Source: Armigeres subalbatus
Taxonomy: Eukaryota > Arthropoda > Insecta > Diptera > Culicidae
Assembly: GCF_024139115.2 (NCBI RefSeq)
Contig: NC_085140.1
Coordinates: 456,740,248 to 456,804,247, forward strand
Direction: 5' to 3'
DNA length: 64,000 bases
The notes beneath the pieces are model-generated. The model was not told where the DNA came from and did not search any database. It was given only the letters and a program-made list of their open reading frames with translations. Each line of letters begins with the position of its first letter. Position 1 is the stretch's first letter. Positions 10,533-20,977 of this stretch are shown here, in pieces. Made by a program: the position numbers and the translations under genes.

Positions 10533-12230
10533 CAGTGGGTCCAAAAAGTATTCGTCTAGCTGCATATTCTTTAGTAAAATGTAAAACTTGGGCGTGATAG
10601 AAGTGAAATCAAAAAACTTTCTTCTAAATTTGGTAGAAAACTTATAAACACATGATTATTATTCAAAAGCAAATAGAAATTTCAATTACTTTTTCTGATA
10701 TGTAGAGAATATCTAAATTTCGTCAAATTCGCTCGCTCAAAAAGTATTCGTCTAGTCAGAAAATAATCGAGTGAAACACGAATATAATAGTTTTATTTGC
10801 ATGTAGTTACACTAGCACACTCTAGTGATGTCTAGCAACATTTTTGTCAATATTCAGTGACAGATCAAATAATGTTTTTGTTTTGTTTGAACTTGGCGCG
10901 GAAAATAGAAGCACCATGGGTGGGAAAAGTAAAAAGATGAGTTAAAAAAAAACTTATTCTACGCCTGCATAATTAGTGCAAGTTGACTTATGACTTTGCA
11001 AAAAATGTGGGTAGACCAAGGGTAGCAAGAATTCAACCATTTAATTGGTGATTGATCGCATCAGCGCCACAAAAATCTATCAAAACAAATAACAGAGTGG
11101 TCGTCAGCGATGGTAAACTGATAACGATGAGCGATTTATTGTGCGGAAAATTAAAAAAATCCTTAAAAACGAGTTCACTCATATAGGCAAGTGAGTTGGA
11201 AAGAAGAAGTGCTCAGATATGAACCAATACGAACAGAAATACCTGTGAAAAGTATGGGTATAATGGGCGAGTATCACTGAAGAAAATTCAAGTGAGCCAT
11301 CAAATTATCAAAAACAGCTCGATTTCAGCTAAAAATATCGCTGGAAGAAGGATGACTTTCGGAATCAAGTCATGTTATCTGACGAAAGCAAGTACAGCAT
11401 ATTTGGATCAAATGGCCGATGTATGGTATGGCGGAAAATGAATATTGAGATACAGCCGCAGAATCTCTTTTGAGCAGTAAAGCATGGTGGGGGCTCCGTC
11501 ATGGTCTCTGAGGTGCTTGAGCGCAAGCGGTGCAGGAAAATTTCACATTATTGAAGGAATTATGTATCACAAAATGTTCATCCGCATTTTGAAAGAAAAT
11601 TTGAACGCCAGTGCTGGGAAATTGGGCTTACAGGGAACATACATTTTACGGGGTGATAATTACCTCAAGCACACAGCCCAAAGTACTAAGCTGTAGCTAC
11701 TCTATAATACCCCAATCAACTCAAAACGTCTCCTCAGATCCCAGATATGAATCCAATTTAACTCCATTGGAAGGTTCTGGACGACAAACTTTTCGTGAAA
11801 TTCGTGAAAGTCATATTTCTAACAACAACGAATTGAAATTAGTGTTGAAAGAAAAATGGAAGAATATTCCGTCCCCCAGTAAGGCTAATTTGGTCAGTTC
11901 CATGCCACAAGAACTACAGCCCGTCATATATACACAGGGGAATCCAACGACATATTGAATTCCATTCTACAACTCCTGTTTTCGTTTCAAAAGCACGCTA
12001 AACCTGACTAGACGAATACTTTTTGAGCCCGTATTTAATGAATTGTTATGTTTTGTTACCTGTATTTTTGTTATTGTTTTATTTTTCTGTTTGATTTTTA
12101 ACAATAAAGATGAATTGATTAGTTTTCTTCAAAATGTAATTGATAGTTTTATTTTTTTGAGCTTACTAGATTCTATCATTGACATTTTCTAGAAAACACA
12201 CAGCTAGACGAATACTTTTTGGACTCACTG
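10533..12230 (+). mobile_element. Tc1-like transposon with IR/DR ends, inactivated
   Basis: Both outer ends carry CAGTG(G/A)GTCC followed by AAAAAGTATTCGTCTAG, and each is flanked by TA (10531-10532 and 12231-12232), the expected Tc1/mariner target duplication. A second copy of AAAAAGTATTCGTCTAG lies about 200 bp inside each end (10735-10759 and, inverted, 12004-12028). Each end is therefore an inverted repeat with two internal direct repeats, the IR/DR layout known from Tc3 and Sleeping Beauty relatives. The outer and inner motifs span 227 bp at both ends. Confidence 0.9.
10916..11958 (+). pseudogene. Tc1-family transposase remnant
   Basis: Pieces of a Tc1 transposase lie in order on the plus strand. 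LSDESKYSIFGSNGRCMVW (about 11369-11431) holds the first catalytic Asp. GCLSASG-type and IIEGIMYHKMFIRILKENL follow (11484-11696), then GDNYLKHTAQSTK with the second Asp. The PDMNPI-type block carries a stop codon (TAA) where the catalytic Glu is expected. The C-terminal block NELKLVLKEKWKNIP reads on to 11958. A possible start at 10916 (ATGGGTGGG) is followed by an early stop. Multiple stops and frame changes show the gene is dead. Confidence 0.85.
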
Positions 12231-12637
12231 TATGTCCTTCCTCAAATCAATAAAAAAAATCGAACGCACTGCTTTTATATAAATAAAACTCTTTTTTACT
12301 ATTACGTTATGTAATTTAAAATCATCATATATGGGGATTGCTGTAAAAAAAATAGCTTTTCCACCCATATAATAGGTTAAAAATATTAAAAATTTTGTGA
12401 ATCGCCACAGCGATGCATTAAAGGAAGGATATTAAGGGTCTGTTCCATTTGGAGAAATAAACCGGAATTAAACTTAAAAGGGACATTTCAATAGTTATCG
12501 AATAACCCTAATCGCAGAGCAAGATTAACTTTGACAGATATCGAATAATATTTGATAGATGTCTTATTGGTATTGTTGGGTAGCACCAGCCATTCTTATA
12601 ACCGGATGGTTTTTTTTAATTTTGGAACTGTCACTTC

Positions 12638-12873
12638 TAAGGGTCTGTCTCAATTGGATAATTAAACTGAAATTAAATTTAAAAGTGACAATTCAATAAT
12701 TATCGAATAACCCTGCTCGCAGAGCAAGATTACTTTTGACAGATATCGAATCATTTTCCATCGATGTCCTATTAGAATTGCTGGGTAGCACCAGCCATTC
12801 TTATAACGGGGTGATTTTTTAATTTTCGAACTGTCACTTTTAAGTTTAATTCTCCAAAAGAGACAGACCCTAA
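12638..12873. mobile_element. Complete MITE, TAAGGGTCTGTCTC ends, nested
   Basis: TAAGGGTCTGTCTCAATTGG at the left and CCAAAAGAGACAGACCCTAA at the right form long inverted repeats that also include ATTAAACTGAAATTAAA / TTTAAGTTTAAT. It is flanked by TAA words and inserted in the older copy at 12433-13047. Confidence 0.8.
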
Positions 12874-13017
12874 GGGGCGATTCACTACTTTTTTAGATTT
12901 ATAGACCGCCCTCTTCCCTCTGTCACGCTTCTTTGTATACCTATTACATATACTGTCACAAAATCTTAGACCCCCTCCCCCCTAAAACCTGTGACATCAT
13001 TGTTGAACGACCCCTAA
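12871..13017. mobile_element. MITE, TAAGGGGCGATTCA / TGTTGAACGACCCCTAA ends
   Basis: The ends are imperfect inverted repeats. The interior is pyrimidine-rich (CCGCCCTCTTCCCTC, CCCCCTCCCCCC) and resembles the 45638-45960 element in layout (GGGG(T/C)CG termini with a C-run near one side). It abuts the element at 12638-12873, sharing its terminal TAA. Confidence 0.6.
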
Positions 13018-13299
13018 GTTTCATTCTCCGTATGAGACAAACCCTAAGGTGAGGAAAATTATATTTTGCGTGCGTGACGATTATAGATAGCTGAGTCTAT
13101 AGATGAGCAAAAGCATGTTTGGGTTCGTTTTTTGACCGTGTGGCAGGCGCATATGATATCACACCCCTTAATATATTTTCATTTAGATCGTGACGTCATG
13201 CTCGTTTGGAGACTGGAGACACGTTTGAAAATTCGTTTGGAGACAGAGGATTTATCTTCGCTCATCTATATATTCCACTATCTATAGTGACGATCGTCT

Positions 13300-13500
13300 A
13301 TATATGGTAAAAACCCAGATTAATCCACCTAGCGGTGATGGAGCCTTTCTCGTGTGTTATGAAAATAGTATTTTGGCCATAACTTTTGAGCTCATAGTCC
13401 GATATGGACAATTTTCAATAGAAAACAATGGGACAAGATTCTGCGTTGAATGCAACCTGTTGCGAGCAAATCGGTTGAGGGTAAGTTATAGCTAGCAGGG
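13300..13500. mobile_element. Half copy of the CCACCTAGCGGTG / GAGAAAGGCA MITE
   Basis: Words AATCCACCTAGCGGTG, GCCTTTCTCGTGTG, TTTTGGCCATAACTT and AATAGAAAACAATGGGACA match the left half of the complete element at 36630-37012 and the split copy at 16150-16315. The right half is absent. Confidence 0.65.
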
Positions 13501-14170
13501 CCGATCCGCCCTTAAGGCTCAAGACTCCATCACAATGTTTTGAGAATTAATGACTGTATCGCTTGTCTGTAATAGTGAGGCAATTGGTACGGAAAAGTGC
13601 AGCAGCGATAGATAAATTTTGTTTACAACTGGGGTGGGTGGAAATGGGGTGTTAAAAATATGCCAGCTGATGCATAATGTTGCCAGACTTGACGAAATGT
13701 TTGTTCTATATCACAACACATGTTCACGGTGTATCAAATATATGGGTATTTATCGGTTTAAAATTTTTTATTCACCACTTGGAATTTAACAGCAGCTTAC
13801 ATAACATGTTTAAATATTTATTTCTGGTATATTTGTTCAATCCGACAAACAGCAATGATTTTTTCCAATAAACAAATCTGGCAACGGAGAAGAGATGATT
13901 ATTTCCTTGTGTATGCACATCTTTGTTTGCGTGTTGGCTGGCGTATACGTTGTATTGTTCGGATTGAATGAAGTTGCATCGCGTGGATTTTGAACTCACC
14001 ATTTCACTTATTGCGCTAGTGAATTTGAGTCTTCCGCATTTTATTGCATTCACAATACGGTCTTCAAATTTGTCTCTCACTTCGATTTTTGGGAAGCAGT
14101 TTTCGACAGTTTTTGGACGCGAAGTGAATGAATTGGTAGTCAATATTGAAGAAAATGTGAAACTCAGTTA

Positions 14171-14408
14171 GTGAATAGGTTTTAGGAGTGATAAAATCAA
14201 GAAAACAGTGGAAAAAGATCAAGTGAAAAATCAAGTGCGTGTGTATGTGTTTGCTCGAACGTTCGGAGTTAGTATGCGTTCGAAAAAATACGAATGCCGG
14301 CTCAGGAAAAAGGCAGTTTTCATCGTTTTTCCTGCAATTCTTCAGTAATTGTTAATTTGGATAAGTGAAAAACTAATATGGAAATGCCATGAATATATTA
14401 TGATGGAG
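14171..14408 (+). CDS. Possible 5' exon: A-rich leader, ATGATGGAG then GTAAGT
   Basis: An initiator-like TCAGTT at about 14165 is followed by a leader of the type common in dipteran 5' exons (GTGAAAAATC, AGTGAAAAAC). It ends at ATGATGGAG followed directly by GTAAGTCGG, a consensus donor. If real, this is a first exon encoding only MME before the splice. No downstream exon could be paired with it, so the call is weak. Alternatives are chance or a long non-coding RNA. Confidence 0.25.
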
Positions 14409-15220
14409 GTAAGTCGGCAAATAGCGCAAAAATATTGAATTTAGTTCTAAACTTTATTAGTATTAGTGCGGATTCGAATAAAATCATCGTCATTATCGGA
14501 TTGATTACGGTTTATAGAGCCTTAAACACGTGGCTTAAGCGCCACTCCACGGGGGAGACCACGTGTGCAGATTTATTGCCCGGACGAGACTCTCCTTAGG
14601 GCGAGTCCATTTAATCTCCTCGAAAGGAATTTTACAGATCGTTTCAGCTAGCTAGCGAACCAACGACCGAACGGGTTTACCCTAATTATCGCAACTTCCT
14701 CATACAACCAGAAGGCACTCAGAGATTTCGGTAAGGGATCCACCCATACTCAAATGCGATGCAACAGGCTATGCTGCTCGCAACATCTCATCATCGGAGA
14801 TCCACCGATCGTCGCGCAACAAACAACACATAGAAAGTGGACTGACTGCCCCCTACGTCACACTCCCATATGGTGGAGGACGGGACTCGAAAACAACAAA
14901 CGCGATGTGACGTACAATACATGAAATCAACTAAACAGCAGGGAATTGGGACAGAACTACATTTATTATAAGAGAGACATATTCGATTTTTGTTTACATG
15001 TATTTGGTTCTTTCATTGATCATTACGTTTTCATTTTGTGTTCGTCCTCTCTACTCTGTCCCTGTCTTGTGTGCGATTTCTCTCCCTGACTATCTTGTGC
15101 TCATGTGCTTCAAATGTTCTTAGTGTGACGTCACTTTCCTAGCAGCGCATCGGTGGGCTAGTCTGCGCTCCTGGTGACAACAAAGGTTTAGCGGCGGCAA
15201 TTCGTCACGCACGCTTCACG
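14409..15220. other. Unannotated stretch
   Basis: About 800 bp with no recognised protein or repeat. It could be the internal leader of the LTR-like unit at 15231-15960 (read on the minus strand), but no gag or pol frame is visible in it. Confidence 0.3.
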
Positions 15221-15230
15221 GTGTCACCAA

Positions 15231-15960
15231 TTTTGTGAATGGCTTTTATGGGCACATTCCTTCAGTCTTTTGACTGGACAAAAAAAAACAACAACTCCGA
15301 GGCGCCCTCAGCGGACGCCCCACTCCACAAAAAGAAAACTTCCACTGGATGGACTCACCGGATTCTGGTGGCTTACCGGCCCAGTCGTTGACCTACGGGC
15401 AGGTCAATGTGCCCGTCTCGAGCGGCGACGATGACGCCAAGCGCCTGCTTGGTCGATGGCGGTTGGCTTGCTCGCTCTAACAGCGGCGATGCAGCGATGG
15501 CGACACGCGGTGGCAGCTTGTGATGGCGGTTGGCGGTACGATGAAACGGACCGATTTCTGGACCCTGTCCACGATGAGGTCCCCCAGGCCTCGCCCGGAC
15601 GATTTGTTGACGGATCGTCCGGCTTCCAGCGGGTTGACGGTTGCTGGGAAGGCTTTCGTCCGTGGAGGGAAAGGAATTCGCACGCTTGGGTGCGAGTGAG
15701 GTTGCTGCGAATTATATAGACAAACGGCTTATCTCGTTGGTTTTAACTCAATTATCGCACACAATTCCTAACTACGCACACTTTACTTCTAATCAACGCG
15801 CACACTTCCTATATACTGGCTGTTCACAGACGAAATGGCAGAATCTATGTTCCCTCAGATTAAGGAAAGTGAATCCCGGACAATCCTGAGATTCGCCATT
15901 TCCCGAAATTTCTTCGTGCACATTCGTGATTGCACAATTCCGAAGGATAACTCGGTGCGC
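15231..15960 (-). mobile_element. Possible LTR with adjoining primer-binding site (Bel/Pao-like)
   Basis: On the minus strand a GC-rich block with TATATAGG (about 15810) runs to ..CATTCACAAAA and is followed directly by TTGGTGACACCGTG (15230-15217). This is the position and form of a primer-binding site, similar in style to the TTGGTGACCCC of mosquito Bel/Pao elements. LTR borders and a second LTR were not found, so this would be a solo or truncated copy. The open frames at 15456-15719 (+) and 15477-15683 (-) lie in this GC-rich block and are not called as genes. Confidence 0.3.
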
Positions 15961-16319
15961 TGGACCTGCTGCCGTCCCTTTCCAACCTTTCGAGGCGACA
16001 ACTAAACTCGCCCAAGGAAAGATTGGGCAAAAATTTATGGCTTGTTGCCTATGCTAAGGGACAGTTAAACATTTTAACATTTTGAATGGAATTTTCGCCC
16101 ATTCACATATATACAGAAACACATTTAATATTTACAAAATTCTGACCGTTACAAAGTGCCTAAAAAATGAGCTAGACCTTGTAATGTGCTTTTTATGAAA
16201 AAAAGTATTTTGGCCATAACTTCTAAGCCCACAGTCCGATCCAGCCAATTTTCATCAGGAAACAATGCGATAGGATTCTGCGTGCTTGTTGCGAGCAGGG
16301 ACTTTGTCCAAGGGCTTGA

Positions 16320-16667
16320 CGACCCCTCCCCATGGCCACTGCGAGTTAGACCGGGACCATCGTCCCTAACCCCTAATCCCAAGGCATCAAGCGACCCGTG
16401 CCGAGGAGATGCATGGCCAGGGGGGTGAAATAATAAGCTAGGGCTTTAACGGAGCCTGTGGGGTACCTGGGCACCCTCCACAGTAATTGTCCCTTACCGC
16501 GTCATGCTGGGCTCTGGCGTGGTGGACCTCTTTTCCCGAGCAACTCGTGGGACCAAAATGTAAAACCAAGTCAATTCTTCAATTAGTGGTAGTAGTGTAG
16601 GCGACAACCCCTTCGCAAGAGGTGGGTTGTTCAGGTCTCCGCCTAGGAGGCCAGAGGCAATAGTCAG
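16320..16667 (+). mobile_element. Non-LTR retroelement 5' region, first half
   Basis: A GC-rich block (GGGGTACCTGGGCACCCTCC, GCGACAACCCCTTCGCAAG) with no open frame, cut at 16667 by the element that follows and continued at 19466. It resembles 5' leaders of R1/LOA-type mosquito retroelements. The assignment is tentative. Confidence 0.4.
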
Positions 16668-16699
16668 CACTTAACTAAGGGTATACGATAACACATTTT

Positions 16700-16860
16700 T
16701 TCCTGACGAAACGAAACGAAACGAAATTGGAAATGCTACTGTTGAATCGAAACGAGACGAAACGAAATTCAAATTTACTTTCGAGACTACGAAACGAAAC
16801 GAAATCCGGGTCCATTTGATTCGAAATTTTACGAAACGAAACGAAATTGATTTTTTTTCG
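16700..16860. repeat. CGAAA pentanucleotide-rich subterminal repeat
   Basis: Short runs of (CGAAA)n separated by unique sequence sit just inside the left end of the 16676-19457 element. Such subterminal arrays often hold transposase binding sites, which is an inference here. Confidence 0.6.
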
Positions 16861-18713
16861 CGGAATTTTTATTAAATAGTTTTTTTAGCATATAATTTTA
16901 CCAACACCCCTCCCCCTAGAATTTTTTGCTCTAAAATTAAATTTTGATGCGACGACAGAGAAAAAAATCCGAAAATTTTCAAAACATTCTTTAAAAATTC
17001 GAGGAGGTTTTTGATTTTTTTTTAATTTTAATATTTGCTTATTTGCTTTTCATTTTAATACCTGCCTTACTTGGCAGCAACATAATTATTTCATTTAATT
17101 GAAAATTTTAATGTCTTGTACACTGCTGGAAAAACCAGCGAGTTCGTTCTATTTTGCTGCAAATTCAAACTTAAATAGTGATTTCATTCTACATAATTGT
17201 TACCCAAATGCTATAGGGAGAATCTAGCTTAGTTTTACAAAGGGAAATGGGTAAGTAGCAGATCATTTTGGATCTATTCACCATTTTCAAAAGTATGCTC
17301 CTCACCATAAACAACCTGAAAATATTCATCGCTTAATATTTCCAACAGACCTCAGTGAAAATTAATATTGATTAGATCTGTTCACCATTTTGAAAAGTAT
17401 TACAGATTCAAAGTGCCACCCCTCCATTTCAATTAACATCTTGAATAAAGTCTCCAGGTAAATTTTCGACCAAATTCATGAAGATTTATTGAATCTGTAT
17501 AATTTTCTGAAACGGTCTTTTCAACAGACCTAAGTAGTATGAAAGCTGTTGATTGCAATACAAAACTCCACTTTTTCTAATAAGCGAGTAATTTTTTTAC
17601 GTTGTGAGTTTTTTTTATGGTAAAGGCCATTTTTCATCCACCACTTTTTTATGGAGTTAACCTTAAAAGATAAACGAAAATCGTGACTGCTAGATGAAAA
17701 CTTTTTTTCGTTTCATCACTTTTTCACTAATTCTGTGGTGCGCTGCGGTGGGAGTTGAACCATAACAATAATATCCGTGGGATGCGCTGACTCTAGCAAC
17801 ATGTTCACGCTATCTGCATGTAGGCATTAGCTTACAGTGGCCAAACGTCCTGGATTATGTGGGACAGTCTACTTGCCTCGCATTTCCTGGTGCCTGGAAA
17901 ACGTTCCGGATTTCATGATGAATCTGTAAAGCCGTTATTTCTGCAGCTCAGCAAAATAAAGAACAAATTTCCGTAAAAAATACTGTTATTTGCTGATTTT
18001 AGCAATAAAACGTCACAATTCTCGTCAAAATACGTATTTGCTGAAAGCTAGGACATGATATAACAATTCGATCGAGACTGCCTTTTTACTATTCAGTCTG
18101 TAGCTCTGAAGAGGTGGTCGCCAGTGTAACCCAATTAATTTGGTACAGAATCTTCCAAATAATATGTTTCGAAACTCGATGTTTATCTTTCTTCCTATCC
18201 ATTATTTATGTAAGAGAAGCGAAAGATTAAAACACAAAAGATTTCACTTCACAGAGAGAAAAATATGACTGATAAAAAAAATGACAAAAAATGAATATAA
18301 TTCTTAAAATCAACTGTTATAAATCTTTTCAGACCTTGAGAATGATGTTTAAGCCTTGGCTGTTAAATATAAACTAATTTTATGCCAAAACTCGAACGCA
18401 GACATTTACGATTATTGCTAAATGTTAACTGGTAAAACCAACAGGACGTCCAAACTAACAAAAAACTGCCCTACGGAAAACGTACTGCACTGGCACAATT
18501 GTGACTGAAAATCGGTACAATTTTGAAGCATTTGAATAATCTGTAGGATCTAGAAAATGTGAGAAAATTATTGATTTCCATGATATACGGAATCAAAAAT
18601 ATCTGATGGTAGAGGCTTAAGTCATTACAATGATCTGAATCAGAAAAATATGAATCTGGAGCAAATCTGGAGCATTCTTAAACCTGCAAAAATCTAACTA
18701 TCTACTAAATTTG

Positions 18714-18881
18714 CCGTCTAAGACGAATTAAGTACTCTCCATTTATTTTCACCAGTTAATTTTCGTTATCTTTGCAGATACGTATTTCGACCACAACTGT
18801 GTGGTCGAAATACGTATCTGCAAAGATAACGAAAATTAACTGGTGGAATTAAATGGAGAGTACTTAATTCGTCTTAGACGG
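18714..18881. repeat. Foldback with 82-bp arms, 4-bp loop
   Basis: Arms at 18714-18795 and 18800-18881 are reverse complements with only a few mismatches (near CCATTTATTTTCACC). The centre is CCACA-ACTG-TGTGG. The arm contains GCAGATACGTATTTCG, also found as GCAGATACGCATTTCG in the foldback at 44298-44553, so both may belong to one foldback family. Confidence 0.85.
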
Positions 18882-19465
18882 TTGAATATATTCCACTAAA
18901 AGAGCTAATATATTTTCCAACATAATTAGGAAACTTCTGAAACGTCATAATTTCCATTTCATTGCATAAAAATATAGCATACCAAAACGATGAGATCTAC
19001 AAATTATTGTTACTTCACTGAACAATATTATTTAAATTAACAGATATGCATTACGTTTTATACTTGAACACTTTTAACAAAACATCGAAGAAATTTTCAA
19101 GTGAAAAGCTAAATGCGTTTCTGTTGAAGATACAGAATTGTATTACGCAGTGAGATTTAGTGAAAGAATTCATATGTATAAAATTTTAAGTAGAGTTTGA
19201 ATGGCTTTATTCAGCGGCGCAGCCGAATTTTTTTTTATGATATGGAAATTAGAATTATCAAAAATTAATTTCGAAATTCCGCGAAATTCCGTTTAATTTC
19301 GTTAAAAGTATGATTTTTCTGTCGAAATTTTTGAAATTTAACGATACGAAACGAAATCAGAAAATCAGATTTCGCCATATTCAAATTCCGCGAAATTCCG
19401 CGGAATTTCGTTTCGAATGCCCTAAAACGAAATTTTTCGAAATACCGCATATGCTTACACTTAAC

Positions 19466-19900
19466 CATCTCCCAGGCTACGCCGGTAGAGGTTATAGACG
19501 GCCCATGGCTTGTGAAGGCGATGAACCGCAAACGCGATGGGCTTTCGGCCTTCGAGGTGGCGACGGAACAGCTGGACGCCATCATCGACTTTGCGTCATC
19601 GAAGCATAATATCAGTAAGGACCTCAAGAGGAGCTTGCTGAAACTTTGAAAGTCGATGGTGGACGCCAAGCTGAAGAGGGCGGTCGGGACGGCCAAGTGT
19701 AAACCCGTGAAATCCGTGGAGTCGAGATCTACCCAGACAGGCCCAAGGATTCGTGGACTCGGGCAAGGTCGAATCGACCGAGGGCGTGCCAGCGAAGACG
19801 GTGGTGGGTCGGGGATGTAGTCCTGCCTCCCTCGTTTGCTGTTGGGGGTGGTCCCTAACCCCGCACTTCCTGGACAACCCAGGATGGCTGTTGAGCAGAT
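19466..19900 (+). pseudogene. Non-LTR retroelement ORF1 N-terminal fragment
   Basis: One frame reads EVIDGPWLVKAMNRKRDGLS, then FEVATEQLDAIIDFASSK and HNISKDLKRSLLKL, then a stop (TGA, probably from CGA), then KSMVDAKLKRAV. The amphipathic helix with heptad character followed by basic residues is typical of ORF1 N-termini in R1-like mosquito retroelements. The fragment ends with a non-coding tail at about 19900. The separate opposite-strand frames here are shadows. Confidence 0.45.
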
Positions 19901-20510
19901 TCCTCCTCCATTGCTTAGGATGAAAAAAAACACACACAGATACACACACTGATAGACATCACCTCAATTCGTCGAGCTGAGTTGATCGGTATATAACAAT
20001 ATGGGTCTCCGGGCCTTCTATAAAAAGTTTGTTTTCGGAGCGATCATATAGCCTTTACGTATCCTTTGTATAAGAGAAAGGCAAAATGCTTTCAACCGCA
20101 AAAAGCCGTGCAATTATGTACGTCACCATTTTTGTTTACTTGTTCCATCGTTAACTTATACGTTTGCTGTCGGTCTTCTTCCTCACCTTAGTATCTACCG
20201 TCGTTGCCCATCATCGATCGAATGGCGAACATCACAGATGCGAGTGATTGTGACAATTGAGAGAGTTTGTGGCCAGCTCAAATGTTATGTTTATCAGCGG
20301 GTGGTTAATTTTGCAGATTTATTAGTTTATTGATAACCACTCATCATAACAGAAAAACTACGTAACAAATTTAATTGAAGCAATAGTTAATATATTCTTA
20401 GAGCTAATCGTTTATGTAGTGCAATTCTACGGTGTTGTGTTTAGAAGTTGAAACTAAAAGAAATAGGTGTTGCTGAAATTCTACGATAAAACTAAAATAT
20501 GAATACTTAC

Positions 20511-20600
20511 GTGTAGAATGTCTGATATAGTGATGCCAAAACCGGATAAGTCTTGACCAATGATCGCGCTAACATTTCCTTTTAGAATGTAGATGGTCGC
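20511..20600 (-). CDS. Isolated 90-nt exon candidate
   Basis: A strong acceptor (GCTTTATCATTCTAG) and donor (CTACAC|GTAAGTATTC) bound 90 nt that are open in only one frame, phase 0 at both ends. The peptide reads ATIYILKGNVSAIIGQ then DLSGFGITISDILH. Hydrophobic and beta-rich, it could be part of a folded domain or a membrane-adjacent segment. No family was recognised. It lies 10 kb upstream (minus strand) of the exons at 9824-10455 and could belong to the same gene only if further exons lie between, since their phases do not fit directly. Confidence 0.5.
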
Positions 20601-20855
20601 CTAGAATGATAAAGCAAGGTGAAATTAACAGTTAGCATAGTATTTAATAAGCATGAAAACCTATACTCCGTATGTAGACTTCAAATAATCGCAATTAATA
20701 TGCGTTATGCTTGTGATCATTTTGTCGTTGGGTTTGTTGCCTGCTGCCAAAATTTCGTGCATTTCTCGTCAGAATAAAAGGCCAACGTTGATTTCCTTTA
20801 AGATTAATGAGTGAAACCAAATTGGAAAATAAGTTTGATTTTGTGGTAGGTGGTT

Positions 20856-20935
20856 ACTGCCGCTAACCGCAAGTCGAGCACATCTGTATATGGGGCTCCA
20901 TATACAGATGTGCTCGACTTGTGGTTAGCGGCAGT
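20856..20935. repeat. Near-perfect 80-bp palindrome
   Basis: ACTGCCGCTAACCGCAAGTC...CTGTATATGG is followed by its reverse complement (CCATATACAG...GCGGCAGT), with one visible mismatch (CCGCAAG versus CTTGTGG) and a short GGGCT-like centre. There is no coding capacity. It may be a minimal foldback element. Confidence 0.9.
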
Positions 20936-20977
20936 TTAGAGCTCAGACAATTAAATTGTTTCATATTACCTTTTTTT

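Larger units (their letters stand above)
12433..13047. mobile_element. MITE (TAAGGGTCTGT family) interrupted by other MITEs
   Basis: The left part starts TAAGGGTCTGTTCCATTTGG at 12433 and runs to about 12637. Its right end (TTTCATTCTCCGTATGAGACAAACCCTAA) appears only at 13018-13047. The gap holds a second member of the same family (12638-12873) and a different MITE (12871-13017). The two copies share internal words such as ATCGAATAACCCT, GCAGAGCAAGATTA and GGGTAGCACCAGCCATTC. Confidence 0.75.
16676..19457. mobile_element. 2.8-kb non-autonomous DNA element with 8-bp target duplication
   Basis: CACTTAAC occurs immediately before (16668-16675) and immediately after (19458-19465), a perfect 8-bp duplication. 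The element starts TAAGGGTATACGATAACAC and ends GCATATGCTTA, an imperfect inverted terminus. Just inside both ends are CGAAA/GAAAC runs (16707-16850; 19270-19440 with CGAAATTCCGCGAAATT). The interior has no transposase and contains a foldback at 18714-18881. The same terminus occurs in reverse at 47020-47092. Eight-bp duplications suggest a hAT- or P-like mobiliser. Confidence 0.65.
16150..20092. mobile_element. Split GAGAAAGGCA-type MITE hosting nested insertions
   Basis: The left half (16150-16315) has TTTTGGCCATAACTTCTAAG and AACAATGCGATAGGATTCTGCG. The right half (19925-20092) has GACATCACCTCAATTCG, TATATAACAATATGGGTCTCC and ends GAGAAAGGCAAAA. Together they correspond to the two halves of the continuous copy at 36630-37012. 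The 3.6 kb in between is a retroelement 5' region which itself contains a DNA element. Confidence 0.65.
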
